Assembly: GCA_009720755.1 (NCBI GenBank)
Contig: WNKV01000017.1
Span: forward strand, 62,001-126,000
Source: Rhodoplanes serenus
GTDB lineage: Bacteria; Pseudomonadota; Alphaproteobacteria; Rhizobiales; Xanthobacteraceae
Length of the DNA: 64,000 nt
Direction of reading: 5' to 3'
How positions within the stretch are numbered: the first letter of the stretch is position 1; each line of letters opens with the position of its first letter. Positions 36,405 through 44,988 of the stretch are shown in pieces. The notes beneath the pieces were generated by a model. The model was not told the DNA's origin and ran no database searches. It was given only the letters and a program-made list of their open reading frames with translations. A program made the translations under genes and the position numbers.

Positions 36405-37179
36405 GATCGGCCTCCCGGGCGCCGTGCTCGCCCAGATAGGCGGCGATGACGGCGGGATCGTTGCGGACCTCGCGCGGCGGGCCTTCGGCCAGCCGGCGGC
36501 CGTGCGCCAGCACCAGCACGCGGTCGGAGATCTTCATCACCAGCTTCATGTCGTGCTCGATCAGCACCACGGCGACGCCGCTCTCGGCGATGCGGACGAT
36601 CAGGCGATCGATCGCCTCGGTCTCCACCGCGTTGCAGCCGGCGGCGGGCTCGTCGAGCAGCAGCACCTTCGGGTCGACGGCGAGCGCACGGGCGATCTCC
36701 AGCCGCTTGAGCACGCCATAGGGCAGCTCGCCCGCCACCGTCTCGGCATGGTGGGCGAGGCCGACGCGCTCCAAGAGCTCCATGGCGCGCGTCCGCGTGC
36801 GGCGGTTCTGCCGCGCCACCGTCGGCCACGCCAGCATGTCGGCGAGCAGCGAGGTGCGCTCGGAAAGGTGATGGCCCACCATGACGTTCTCGACCGCCGT
36901 CATGCGGAAGAAGATCTGGAGGTTCTGGAAGGTGCGGGCCATGCCCCGGCGCACCAAGAGATGCGGCGCCAGATGCGTCACATCCTCGCCGGCGAGCCGG
37001 ATCGTGCCGCGCCCGGGCCGATAGATGCCGGTGACGAGGTTGAACAGCGTCGTCTTGCCGGCGCCGTTCGGCCCGATGATCGAGAACACCTCGCCGAGCG
37101 ACACCTGGAACGACACGCCGTCGACGGCGCGCAGACCGCCAAACGTGATGCCGAGATCCTCCACCGCCAGGATGGTCAT
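36391..37179 (-). CDS. livG: Branched-chain-type ABC transporter ATP-binding protein LivG
   Basis: 262 residues. Walker A IIGPNGAGKTTLFNLVTGIY, signature-like region GELPYGVLKRLEIARALAVD, Walker B VLLLDEPAAGCNAVE and switch His in VVLIEHDMKLVMKISDR. The LivG-specific insertion (YRPGRGTIRLAGEDV; VRRGMARTFQNLQIF) is present. The signature has YG in place of SG, as is common in LivG. It overlaps livM upstream and livF downstream. Confidence 0.94.
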   Translation of the reverse strand: MTILAVEDLGITFGGLRAVDGVSFQVSLGEVFSIIGPNGAGKTTLFNLVTGIYRPGRGTIRLAGEDVTHLAPHLLVRRGMARTFQNLQIFFRMTAVENVMVGHHLSERTSLLADMLAWPTVARQNRRTRTRAMELLERVGLAHHAETVAGELPYGVLKRLEIARALAVDPKVLLLDEPAAGCNAVETEAIDRLIVRIAESGVAVVLIEHDMKLVMKISDRVLVLAHGRRLAEGPPREVRNDPAVIAAYLGEHGAREADRAHG

Positions 37180-38123
37180 CGGACGCGCTCCAGGACGAGA
37201 CGGCGGAGCGACGGCACGATGCCGGCCGGCAGCAGGATCATGAACGCCATGATCAGGAGGCCCAGCACCGCCTGCTCGTACTCATGAAGCATGGTCAGCG
37301 CCTGCGGCAGCACCACCAGGAAGGCGGCGCCGACGACCGTACCCACCACCGAGCCGAGCCCGCCGATGATCACCATGGCGACCAGCTCGATGGAGTGCAT
37401 GAAGCCGGCCGCCTCCGGGGTGATGAAGCCGTTCATCAGGGCGAGCAGGCTGCCCGCCACCCCAGCATAGACGCCGCTGATGACGAAGGCGGCGAGCTTC
37501 TTGGACGCCACGTCGACCCCGACGCCGGCGGCCGCGATCTCGCTGTCGTGCAGGGCCCGGAAGGCGCGCCCGCTCGGGCTCGCCTGGATGTTAAGGGCGA
37601 GCAGCGCGCCGATCAGCAGTGCCCCGCCCGTGATCCAGTACCAGGTCTGGATGCCCGAGACGCGCCAGCCCAGCACCGTCATGCGCGGCACCTGCATGCC
37701 GTCGGGACCGCCGGTGATCGCTCCCTCGCTGGTCAGCACCAGGGCGACGATGAGGCCGAAGCCGAGGGTCGCGATGGCGAGATAATAGCCCTTGAGGCGC
37801 AGGATCGGCTTGCCGACCACATAGGCGACGAGCCCGCACAGCACCGCGCCGAGCACCAGCGACAGCAGCGGATCGAGCCCGAGCCTAGCCGGGCCGATCG
37901 CCACCGCATAGGCGCCGATGCCGAGGAAGCCGGCATGACCGAGACTGACCTGGCCCGCATAGCCCATCAGGATCGTCAGACCGAGCGCCGCCAGCGCGAA
38001 CACCCAGACCAGCGCCGCCACCCGCAGATAGAACGACGACGGCGCCAGCACCGGCACGAGGGCGATCACGACGGCGAGCAGCAGCAGCACGGCGAGGCGG
38101 GAGGAGAGGAGTGTCTTCAGCAT
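37176..38123 (-). CDS. livM: Branched-chain-type ABC transporter permease LivM
   Basis: 315 residues with about nine hydrophobic segments (RLAVLLLLAVVIALVPVLAP; WVFALAALGLTILMGYAGQV; LSLVLGAVLCGLVAYVVG; AFLVVLPQALTML). The LivM hallmarks GYAGQVSLGHAGFLGIGAYA and the EAA-like loop SEIAAAGVGVDVASKKLAAF are present. The ATG at 38123 shares a base with the livH stop (TGATG). A longer open frame upstream is antisense-like and not used. Confidence 0.93.
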   Translation of the reverse strand: MLKTLLSSRLAVLLLLAVVIALVPVLAPSSFYLRVAALVWVFALAALGLTILMGYAGQVSLGHAGFLGIGAYAVAIGPARLGLDPLLSLVLGAVLCGLVAYVVGKPILRLKGYYLAIATLGFGLIVALVLTSEGAITGGPDGMQVPRMTVLGWRVSGIQTWYWITGGALLIGALLALNIQASPSGRAFRALHDSEIAAAGVGVDVASKKLAAFVISGVYAGVAGSLLALMNGFITPEAAGFMHSIELVAMVIIGGLGSVVGTVVGAAFLVVLPQALTMLHEYEQAVLGLLIMAFMILLPAGIVPSLRRLVLERVR

Positions 38124-38995
38124 CACACCCGCTCCACGGAACGGCGGCCGAACAGGCCCTGCGGCATCACCAGCAGCACCACCAGGATGGCGACGAACGC
38201 CACCGCGTCCTTGTAGGTGGAGGACAGGTAGCCGGCCCCGAACGCTTCCATCAGGCCGATCAGCAGGCCGCCCACCACGGCGCCGATCGGGTTGCCCATG
38301 CCACCCACCATGGCGGCCGCGAAGCCCTTCAGCGCGAACAGCGTGCCGACGTCGTAGCGGGTCAGCGTGATCGGCGTCACCAGCACGCCGCCGACGGCAC
38401 CGATCGCCGCCGACAGGCCGAAGGCCAGCGCCAGCACCACGGTGACGTTGATGCCGACGAGGCGCGCCGCGAGCCGGTTGGCGGCGGTGGCCAGCACCGC
38501 CTTGCCGATCAGGGTGCGCTCCAGGAACAGCCACAGCCCGAAGACGAGCGCCAGCATGCCGCCGATGACCCAGAAGCTCTGCGGCAGGATGGTGGCGCCG
38601 CCGATGGCGATCGGGTCGGTGCCCGAGAAGGCGGGCAGCGAGTGGAACTGCTTGTCGAAGACGATCTGGGCGACGCCCTTGATGAAGATCGACGCCCCGA
38701 TGGTGATCATGATCAGGGCGACCGGCGAGGCGCCGCGCGCCGGCTCGATGGCGAGCCGGTGCAGCAGCAGACCGACCAGCACGGCCGCCACCACCGCGAT
38801 CAGCACCGCGAAGGGCAGGGCGACGCCGGCCGCCATCAGGAACACGGTTCCCATGCCGCCGATCATCACGAAGTCGCCCTGGGCGAAGTTGATGACGTCG
38901 GAGGCGTTGTAGACCAGCGTGAAGCCGAGCGCGACCAGCGCATAGACGGCGCCGACCGTGAGGCCGGAGAACACGAGCTGAAGGAATTCGGCCAT
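38123..38995 (-). CDS. livH: Branched-chain-type ABC transporter permease LivH
   Basis: 290 residues. Family hallmarks: LVFSGLTVGAVYALVALGFT at the N-terminus, LVYNASDVINFAQGDFVMIG, the loop LAARLVGINVTVVLALAFGL and GGMGNPIGAVVGGLLIGLME near the end. The ATG at 38995 (MAEFLQLVF) is the proper start. The frame is open 39 codons further upstream, but that stretch is encoded by an interspersed repeat and is not part of the protein. Confidence 0.93.
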   Translation of the reverse strand: MAEFLQLVFSGLTVGAVYALVALGFTLVYNASDVINFAQGDFVMIGGMGTVFLMAAGVALPFAVLIAVVAAVLVGLLLHRLAIEPARGASPVALIMITIGASIFIKGVAQIVFDKQFHSLPAFSGTDPIAIGGATILPQSFWVIGGMLALVFGLWLFLERTLIGKAVLATAANRLAARLVGINVTVVLALAFGLSAAIGAVGGVLVTPITLTRYDVGTLFALKGFAAAMVGGMGNPIGAVVGGLLIGLMEAFGAGYLSSTYKDAVAFVAILVVLLVMPQGLFGRRSVERV

Positions 38996-39026
38996 GACCT
39001 TGCACCCGGCGCCGCACACTCTGACG

Positions 39027-39118
39027 TCGTCATGCCCGGCCTTGTGCCGGGCATCCACGTGTTCGACCTCGTCGCCGAAAAGAACGTGGATGGCCGGGAC
39101 GAGCCCGGCCATGACGGT
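39027..39118. repeat. Interspersed repeat of the 'MAGLVPAIHV' type between livK and livH
   Basis: Inverted-repeat element with ends CGTCATGCCCGG / CCGGCCATGACGG and internal GGGCATCCACGT / ACGTGGATGGCC arms. This family is common in Bradyrhizobium-Rhodopseudomonas relatives, where its translation produces spurious 'MAGLVPAIHV' N-termini. It can fold into a long hairpin in the livK-livH intercistronic RNA and may lower expression of the downstream genes relative to livK. Confidence 0.8.
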
Positions 39119-39129
39119 TCATCACACGA

Positions 39130-40311
39130 TCACTTCTTCTCCTGCGGCACCCAGTCGCCGCCACGGATCTCGAGCATGCGGAACGACTCGGTGCCCAGCC
39201 CGAGGTGATCGGTCGGTGACATGGTGTAGAGGCCGGTGGCGCCGACATAGCCCTTGGTGGCTTCGATAGCGTCGCGGATCTTCTGCGAGTCGGTGGACTT
39301 CGCCTGCTCGATCGCCTTGACCAGAATCTGGATGCCGTCGAAGCCGTAGCCCCCGAAGGTCGACACCGGCTGGCCGGTCGCCGTCTCGTAGGACTTCTTG
39401 TACTCGGTGACGACCGCCTTCTGCGGGTCGGTGTCGGCGAGCTTGTCGGCGATGAGGAGCGCCGGCGCCGGCAGGCGCACGCCCTCGGCGGCGGGGCCGG
39501 CCAGATCCACGAAGCTCTTCGAGGCGACGCCGTGCGACTGGTAGAGCGGCAGGCCGATGCCGAGCTGGGCGTAGTTGCGGGTGACGATTGCCGGCCCCTG
39601 GCCGAACCCCGGGTTGAGCACCGCCTGCACGCCCGCGGTGTTCTTGATCTTGTTGAGCTGCGGCGTCATGTCGGCGTCGGTCGGGCCGTAGCTCTCGTCG
39701 ATCGCGACCGTGATGCCATAGTCGCCGACCACCTTCAGACACTGCGCCCGCATCGACTTGCCGAAGCCGTCGGTGCCCGAGATCATGCCGATCTTGGTGA
39801 GGCCGCGCGCCTTCATGTCCTCGAAGATCTTCTGGCAGGCGGTCTTGTCGGTGTGCGGCGTCTTGAACACGTAGGCGCGCACCGGCTCGACGATCTCGAT
39901 GGCGCCGGCGAGCGAGATGAACGGCACCTTGGCGTCCTCGAACACCGGGATCATCGCCATGGTGGTGCCGGTGGTGGTGCCGCCCACCATGGCGACCACC
40001 TTGTCGTCCTCGATCAGGCGGGTCGCGAAGGTGCGCGCCTTGTTGGCGTCGCCGCCGTCGTCGTAGAGCACCAGCTCGATCGGCCGGCCGAGCACGCCGC
40101 CCTTCTTGTTGAGCTGATCGACATAGAGCTTGAGCGTCTTCTGCTCCGGATCGCCGAGGAACGAGGCGGGGCCGGTGGCGGAGACGACGGAGCCGATCCG
40201 GATCGGATCGGCGGCATGGCTCGGGCCGGTCGGCACGGGGACCGTGGCGAGCGCGGCGAAGGTGGCGACGGCTGCGGCACGCAGCCCCCGAGACCCGGCG
40301 GTCTGTGGCAT
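39130..40311 (-). CDS. livK: Branched-chain-type ABC transporter substrate-binding protein
   Basis: 393 residues. The signal peptide is at residues 1-34 (LRAAAVATFAALATVPVP, cleavage after PSHAA). Then comes a periplasmic-binding type I fold: DPIRIGSVVSATGPASFLGD, MVGGTTTGTTMAMIPVFEDA, VAIDESYGPTDADMTPQLNK and PAPALLIADKLADTDPQKAV. The ATG at 40311 is preceded by GGGAGAA at good spacing. It is the first gene of the transporter operon, with an imperfect copy of the paaG-paaZ palindrome 103 bases upstream. Ligand probably an aromatic acid such as phenylacetate (inference from context). Confidence 0.9.
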   Translation of the reverse strand: MPQTAGSRGLRAAAVATFAALATVPVPTGPSHAADPIRIGSVVSATGPASFLGDPEQKTLKLYVDQLNKKGGVLGRPIELVLYDDGGDANKARTFATRLIEDDKVVAMVGGTTTGTTMAMIPVFEDAKVPFISLAGAIEIVEPVRAYVFKTPHTDKTACQKIFEDMKARGLTKIGMISGTDGFGKSMRAQCLKVVGDYGITVAIDESYGPTDADMTPQLNKIKNTAGVQAVLNPGFGQGPAIVTRNYAQLGIGLPLYQSHGVASKSFVDLAGPAAEGVRLPAPALLIADKLADTDPQKAVVTEYKKSYETATGQPVSTFGGYGFDGIQILVKAIEQAKSTDSQKIRDAIEATKGYVGATGLYTMSPTDHLGLGTESFRMLEIRGGDWVPQEKK

Positions 40312-40413
40312 TTGGCGTTTTCTCCCAAGGTCGAGGCGTCGACGAGGCGGTTGATCCGCCTTCTGAAGACCGTGCCGGCGCGGGCACCGGAACGCTGATG
40401 GAATGAGCCTAAG

Positions 40414-40435
40414 ATTAACCGAACGATTGGTCAAT
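40414..40435. promoter_or_regulatory. Imperfect copy of the 22-bp paa palindrome upstream of livK
   Basis: ATTAACCGAAC then GATTGGTCAAT: 19 of 22 positions equal the perfect palindrome at 49739-49760. Located 103 bases before the livK start, between the transporter operon and the tetR-paaX operon. A half-site CGGTTAAT recurs at 40661-40668, just before tetR, consistent with autoregulation. Confidence 0.65.
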
Positions 40436-40733
40436 GATTTCGTGCGTCCCGACGGGACGGCCGTTTCGTCGCAGGCCGGTCCGCCGGGCCGAGCAGCGCG
40501 GCGAGCAGGACGACGACGCGCCACTCTAGCTCCGGGTCCTCACCAAGCCGAGAGCGACCTTCGTCGGCGCGTTCTGGCGAGCAGAACGGCCGGCGGCCGC
40601 CGCAGCGATGACCGAAAGCACGCTCTCAGGTCTCTCCGGGCTTTTCGTTGATCGACCATCCGGTTAATGTATGACGATCGGCAGGGTGGCGGCGCAACAG
40701 GCCGGCCGCCCGCAAGGGGAGCGGAAACTTCGG

Positions 40734-41417
40734 ATGGCTCGCACGCGCGCCCAGGACTACGACGCCAAGCGTCTCGCGATCCTGCATCGCGCCGCCGAGC
40801 TGTTCGCGCAGCACGGCTATTCGGGCACCTCGATCACCATGATCGCGGCCGCCTGCGGCGTCTCCAAGGCGCTTCTCTATCACTACTACCCCGACAAGGA
40901 GGCGGTGCTGTTCGATATCCTGTCGGCGCACCTCCAGACGCTGATCACGGCGGTGGAGGCGGCCGCGCGGATCGAGGCCGATCCGGACACGCGGCTCCAG
41001 TCGCTCGCGGCGGCGCTGCTCGAGGCGTATCGCGACGCCGACGCCGAGCATCAGGTGCAGATCGCTAACCTCAAGCTGCTTCCCGCCGACAAGCAGGAGC
41101 AGCTTCGCGCCATGGAGCGGGTGCTGGTCGGCGTGTTCTCCGAGGCGATCGCCGCCGCGGTGCCGGCGGTCGGCCACGGCCCGCTGCTCAAGCCGATGAC
41201 CATGTCGCTGTTCGGCATGCTCAACTGGCATTACCTGTGGTTCCGCCCCGGCAAGGGCCTCGATCGCGCCGACTATGCCCGCCTGGTCACCCGGCTGGTG
41301 ACGGCCGGCGCCGCCGAGGCGGCCGCTGCGGTGGCGCCGGGGACCGCGTCGGGTGCCGCGCCGGCATCCGCCGTAACAGCCCGGACCGCGCGGACCCGCC
41401 GCGCCCGCGGCGCATGA
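40734..41417 (+). CDS. TetR-family regulator, probable phenylacetate repressor (PaaR-like)
   Basis: 227 residues. The helix-turn-helix is at about residues 12-58 (ILHRAAELFAQHGYSGTSIT, then MIAAACGVSKALLYHYYPDK). The C-terminal domain is the effector-binding half (LLPADKQEQLRAMERVLVGV; TMSLFGMLNWHYLWFRPGKG). Start: ATG at 40734 (MARTRAQDYDAKR) fits the family and leaves the operator half-site outside the gene; the in-frame ATG at 40671 would add 21 residues. It is cotranscribed with paaX (ATGA overlap). TetR-type PaaR proteins release paa promoters on binding phenylacetyl-CoA. Confidence 0.85.
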   Translation: MARTRAQDYDAKRLAILHRAAELFAQHGYSGTSITMIAAACGVSKALLYHYYPDKEAVLFDILSAHLQTLITAVEAAARIEADPDTRLQSLAAALLEAYRDADAEHQVQIANLKLLPADKQEQLRAMERVLVGVFSEAIAAAVPAVGHGPLLKPMTMSLFGMLNWHYLWFRPGKGLDRADYARLVTRLVTAGAAEAAAAVAPGTASGAAPASAVTARTARTRRARGA

Positions 41418-42349
41418 GTCCGCCGCGCTCCACCAAGACGACGGCACGCCGGCCGCGCAGTACGCCGGAGCGGGGGCGGAGGCTGCCGCGCGGCGCGCTC
41501 GCGCCGATCCTCGACCAGCTCCGTCAGGAGCCGTCGCGCACCTGGTCGATCATCGTCACCATCTACGGCGACGCCATCGTGCCGCGCGGCGGCAGCGTCT
41601 GGCTCGGCACCCTGCTGGCCTTCTTCCAGGCGCTCGACATCGGCGACGGCGTGGTGCGCACCGCCATGTCGCGGCTCGCCGCCGACGGCTGGCTGGAGCG
41701 CCACAAGGTTGGCCGCAACAGCTTCTACCGGCTCGCCGAGAAGGGCCGCGCCACCTTCGAGGCGGCGACCCGGCAGATCTACACGCTGCGGCCGCCGCGT
41801 TTTGCCGGCCATCTCGGGCTGGTGCTGCTGAGCAACGGACCCGAGCGCGATGCCGCGCGCGCCGTGCTCGAAGCGGTCGGCTTCGGCTCGCCGCTGCCGG
41901 GCGTTTTTGTGGCCGCCGGAGTGCCGATTCCCGATGCGGCGAACGGTGTCGTCGCGCTCCAGGCGACGGGCGGCGCCGAGGCGCTGCGCGATCTCGCGGC
42001 GCGGAGCTGGCCGCTCGACGCCATCGCGGACGGCTATGCGCGGTTCCTGGAGACCTTCGGGCCGCTGCGTGCCGCGCTGGATGCCGGCGCCGTGCCGAAC
42101 GAGATCGACGCCATGGTGGCGCGCATCCTGCTCGTCCACGAGTACCGCCGCGTGGTGCTGCGCGATCCGGTGCTGCCGGCCGAGCTGCTGCCCGCCGACT
42201 GGCCGGGCCGCGCGGCGCGCAGCCTGTGCGCCGGCCTCTACACCGATCTGCTGGAGCCGTCGGAACGCTGGCTCGACGCCCATGCCATCGACGACGGCGG
42301 CGCGCCGCTGCGACGCGGCGCCGCGGTGCTGCGGCGGTTTCGCGATTAA
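41414..42349 (+). CDS. paaX: Phenylacetic acid degradation operon repressor PaaX
   Basis: 311 residues. The N-terminal winged helix (SWSIIVTIYGDAIVPRGGSV is its first part: GGSVWLGTLLAFFQALDIGD, then RTAMSRLAADGWLERHKVGR) is followed by the PaaX central and C-terminal domains (RPPRFAGHLGLVLLSNGPER; LLVHEYRRVVLRDPVLPAEL). PaaX binds paa promoters and is released by phenylacetyl-CoA. The first 30 residues are basic and Pro-rich, beyond the family core. The start overlaps the tetR stop (ATGA). It lies directly upstream of paaA. Confidence 0.93.
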   Translation: MSPPRSTKTTARRPRSTPERGRRLPRGALAPILDQLRQEPSRTWSIIVTIYGDAIVPRGGSVWLGTLLAFFQALDIGDGVVRTAMSRLAADGWLERHKVGRNSFYRLAEKGRATFEAATRQIYTLRPPRFAGHLGLVLLSNGPERDAARAVLEAVGFGSPLPGVFVAAGVPIPDAANGVVALQATGGAEALRDLAARSWPLDAIADGYARFLETFGPLRAALDAGAVPNEIDAMVARILLVHEYRRVVLRDPVLPAELLPADWPGRAARSLCAGLYTDLLEPSERWLDAHAIDDGGAPLRRGAAVLRRFRD

Positions 42350-42462
42350 GTCGATAGAGACGGCGCGCTTTCGGCCGCCGAACCTGACATCACAAGCGCC
42401 TTATCGGGTATCGATCACCCACCAGGGCACCACAGAGCGCACAGACATGTTACAGATCATCG

Positions 42463-42507
42463 TTGCAATCCAGATTCCTGTTACATATATTTTCTGACAA
42501 TGATTGT
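42463..42507 (+). promoter_or_regulatory. paaA promoter with overlapping palindromic operator
   Basis: TTGCAA (42463-42468) and TATATT (42486-42491) are separated by 17 bases, a good sigma70-type promoter. The predicted start of transcription near 42498 falls in ACAATGATTGT (42497-42507), a perfect 11-bp palindrome continuing TGATTGTGAG, similar to the TGATTCGYG core of the E. coli PaaX site. The mRNA leader to the paaA ATG would be about 44 bases. Confidence 0.6.
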
Positions 42508-42541
42508 GAGGAGCAAATCCTCCGACCCCCGGGAGACGCGC

Positions 42542-43540
42542 ATGTACACGCAGGGCCTCGCCAGCGGAGTGGACACCAACGAGCGCCAGCTCGAGGACGC
42601 CGCGCTGCTGCAACGCTTCCAGGAGCGCATCGACGCCGAGGAGCGCATCGAGCCGAACGACTGGATGCCGGAAGCGTACCGCCGCACCCTGGTGCGCCAG
42701 ATCTCCCAGCATGCCCATTCCGAGATCATCGGCATGCAGCCGGAGGGCAACTGGATCACCCGCGCGCCCTCGCTGCGCCGCAAGGCGGCGCTGCTCGCCA
42801 AGGTGCAGGACGAGTGCGGCCACGGCCTCTATCTCTACGCCGCGGCCGAGACGCTCGGCGTCGCGCGCGAAGAGATGGTCGACCAGCTTCTCGCCGGCAA
42901 GGCCAAGTACTCGTCGATCTTCAACTACCCGACGCTCACCTGGGCCGACATCGGCGCCATCGGCTGGCTGGTCGACGGTGCCGCGATCATGAATCAGATC
43001 CCGCTGTGCCGCTGCTCCTACGGGCCGTATGCGCGGGCCATGATCCGCGTCTGCAAGGAGGAGTCCTTCCACCAGCGGCAGGGCTACGAGATCATGCTGA
43101 CGCTCTGCCGCGGCACCGCCGAGCAGAAGGAGATGGCGCAGGACGCGCTGAACCGTTGGTGGTGGCCGTGCCTGATGATGTTCGGCCCGCCCGATTCCGC
43201 GAGCCAGCACACCGACACCTCGACGCGCTGGAAGATCAAGCGGTTCACCAATGACGAGCTGCGGCGGAAGTTCGTCGACGCGACGGTGCCGCAGGCCCAT
43301 TTCCTCGGCCTCACCGTGCCGGACCCCGAGCTGCGCTTCGACGAGGCGACCGGCCACTGGGTGCATGGCGCCATCGACTGGGACGAGTTCAAGCAGGTCG
43401 TCGCCGGCAACGGCCCCTGCAACACTCAGCGCCTGGAGCGCCGTCGCCGGACCGAGCAGGATGGCGCCTGGGTGCGCGCCGCCGCCCGCGCCTTCGCCGA
43501 GAAAGAGAAGAGCCACCGCAACGCCGCGGCGGCGGCGTGA
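42542..43540 (+). CDS. paaA: Phenylacetyl-CoA 1,2-epoxidase subunit PaaA
   Basis: 332 residues. Catalytic di-iron subunit that epoxidises the ring of phenylacetyl-CoA. Ferritin-like helices carry the iron ligands: [16 protein letters not shown] (Glu, His) and [15 protein letters not shown] (Glu, His). IRVCKEES and [20 protein letters not shown] are typical. The ATG at 42542 (MYTQGLASG) is preceded by GGGAG; an in-frame ATG at 42500 would sit on the predicted operator and is rejected. The C-terminal 30 residues are a charged extension. First gene of paaABCDE. Confidence 0.97.
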   Translation: MYTQGLASGVDTNERQLEDAALLQRFQERIDAEERIEPNDWMPEAYRRTLVRQISQHAHSEIIGMQPEGNWITRAPSLRRKAALLAKVQDECGHGLYLYAAAETLGVAREEMVDQLLAGKAKYSSIFNYPTLTWADIGAIGWLVDGAAIMNQIPLCRCSYGPYARAMIRVCKEESFHQRQGYEIMLTLCRGTAEQKEMAQDALNRWWWPCLMMFGPPDSASQHTDTSTRWKIKRFTNDELRRKFVDATVPQAHFLGLTVPDPELRFDEATGHWVHGAIDWDEFKQVVAGNGPCNTQRLERRRRTEQDGAWVRAAARAFAEKEKSHRNAAAAA

Positions 43541-43548
43541 CGCAGGCC

Positions 43549-43652
43549 GTCGTTCCGAGCTGGCGCAGCGTGCCGGATCCGGAAGCAAGCCCCGAGCGCC
43601 GGGCCTGCGGCTGGACTCCGGATCGCCTCGCTCCGCTCGGCGTCCGGAACGG
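43549..43652. repeat. Interspersed repeat between paaA and paaB
   Basis: Contains CGTTCCGAGCTGGCGCAGCG, a GCCGGATCCGG palindrome-rich middle and GGACTCCGGATCGCCTCGCT followed by CGGCGTCCGGAACGG, a layout seen in interspersed repeats of Bradyrhizobium relatives. It lies between two genes of one operon and can fold strongly, so it may affect mRNA stability between paaA and paaB. Confidence 0.6.
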
Positions 43653-43697
43653 CTGGTGGCCGGATAACACATTCAGGAAACGCCCGAGGAGACTGCC

Positions 43698-44000
43698 TTG
43701 ACCGAACCCACCAGGACGGAAGCAGCAATCCCGCTGTGGGAAGTCTTCATCCGGGCCCGCAACGGCCTCGCCCACAAGCATGTCGGCTCGCTGCACGCGC
43801 CCGACGCGACGCTGGCGTTGCAGGCCGCGCGCGATCTCTACACGCGGCGCGGCGAGGGCCTGTCGATCTGGGTGGTGCCGTCCGCCGCCATCACGGCCTC
43901 GGACCCGGCCGAGAAGGGCATGATGTTCGAGCCCACCGCCTCGAAGATCTACCGGCATCCGACCTTCTATGAGATCCCCGACGAGGTCGGGCACATGTGA
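43698..44000 (+). CDS. paaB: Phenylacetyl-CoA 1,2-epoxidase subunit PaaB
   Basis: 100 residues, the usual length. Structural subunit of the epoxidase; recognised by IPLWEVFIRARNGLAHKHVG, SLHAPDATLALQAARDLYTR and MMFEPTASKIYRHPTFYEIP. The start is TTG at 43698, with GAGGAGA 6 bases upstream; there is no ATG in a plausible position. It stands 157 bases after paaA with a repeat between them. Confidence 0.95.
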   Translation: MTEPTRTEAAIPLWEVFIRARNGLAHKHVGSLHAPDATLALQAARDLYTRRGEGLSIWVVPSAAITASDPAEKGMMFEPTASKIYRHPTFYEIPDEVGHM

Positions 44001-44009
44001 GGGGGCCGC

Positions 44010-44180
44010 GACCCCTTCACCTCTCCCCGCATGCGGGGAGAGGTCGGAGGCCGAGCGTAGCGAGGGCTCCGGGTGAGGGGTGACGAACCTCGTCGCCAAT
44101 TGAAACGCCCCCCTCACCCGACGTCCGCGCCCAAGGCGCGAACGTCGGCCTCTCCCCGCCCGCGGGGAGAGGCGCAGAAG
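44010..44180. repeat. Palindromic interspersed repeat pair between paaB and paaC
   Basis: Hairpins CTCTCCCCGC / GCGGGGAGAGG at 44021-44043 and 44149-44172. Between them CCGGGTGAGGGG and CCCCTCACCCG face each other, along with a GACGTCCGCGC / GCGCGAACGTC arm pair. Same family as the copies at 14270, 45553 and 46811. Confidence 0.88.
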
Positions 44181-44217
44181 ATCGTGATCATCCGGCCGCA
44201 GTCACATCGAGGCGTCC

Positions 44218-44988
44218 ATGACCAGCATCCGCGTCACCGAAACCCCGCTCGTCACCTACGTGCTGCGCCGCGCCGACGATGCACTGGTGCTCGGCCATCG
44301 GCTCTCCGAGTGGTGCGGCAAGGCGCCGATGATGGAAGAGGAGATGGCGCTCGCCAACATGGGCCTCGACCTGATCGGCCAAGCGCGCGCGCTCTACACC
44401 TATGCGGGCGAGGCGGAGGCCGCCGGCCACGACGAGGACGCGCTCGCCTACCGGCGCGACGAGCGCGCCTATCGTAATCTCCTGCTGGTCGAGCAGCCGA
44501 ACGGCGATTTCGCCGTCACGATGGTGCGTCAGCTCCTCTACGCCGCCTATGCGGACCCTTACTGGCGGGCGATGATGTCGTCGCGGGACGCGACACTCGC
44601 CGCCATCGCCGCCAAGGCCGAGAAGGAGACGGCCTATCATCTCCGCCATTCCGCCGAATGGGTGGTGCGGCTCGGCGACGGCACGCCCGAGAGCCACGAG
44701 CGCACCGCCCGCGCGCTGATGACGCTGTGGCCCTACACCGGCGAGCTGTTCGAGACCGATGCGGTCGACGACGCGATGATCGAGGCCGGCATCGCGGTCG
44801 ACCCGGCGTCGCTGCGCGACACCTGGCGCGCCACCGTCGCCGACGTGCTCGGCCGCGCGACGCTGACGATGCCGGCGGACGGCTACATGCAGAAGGGCGG
44901 CCGCAGTGGCCGCCACAGCGAGCATCTCGGCCATCTGCTCACCGAGCTGCAATACATGCAGCGCACGATTCCCGGAGCGACCTGGTGA
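44218..44988 (+). CDS. paaC: Phenylacetyl-CoA 1,2-epoxidase subunit PaaC
   Basis: 256 residues. Ferritin-like structural partner of PaaA. Typical segments: DDALVLGHRLSEWCGKAPMM, ANMGLDLIGQARALYTYAGE, EQPNGDFAVTMVRQLLYAAY and EKETAYHLRHSAEWVVRLGD. Start ATG at 44218 with GAGGCG before it. The stop overlaps the paaD GTG (GTGA). Confidence 0.96.
   Translation: MTSIRVTETPLVTYVLRRADDALVLGHRLSEWCGKAPMMEEEMALANMGLDLIGQARALYTYAGEAEAAGHDEDALAYRRDERAYRNLLLVEQPNGDFAVTMVRQLLYAAYADPYWRAMMSSRDATLAAIAAKAEKETAYHLRHSAEWVVRLGDGTPESHERTARALMTLWPYTGELFETDAVDDAMIEAGIAVDPASLRDTWRATVADVLGRATLTMPADGYMQKGGRSGRHSEHLGHLLTELQYMQRTIPGATW

Noticed and set aside
38996..39112. N-terminal extension of LivH starting MAGLVPAIHV
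   Set aside because: Encoded by an interspersed repeat that yields this false N-terminus in many genomes; LivH starts at 38995.
40403..40651. 82-residue frame between livK and tetR
   Set aside because: Overlaps the predicted operator region and has no conserved features.
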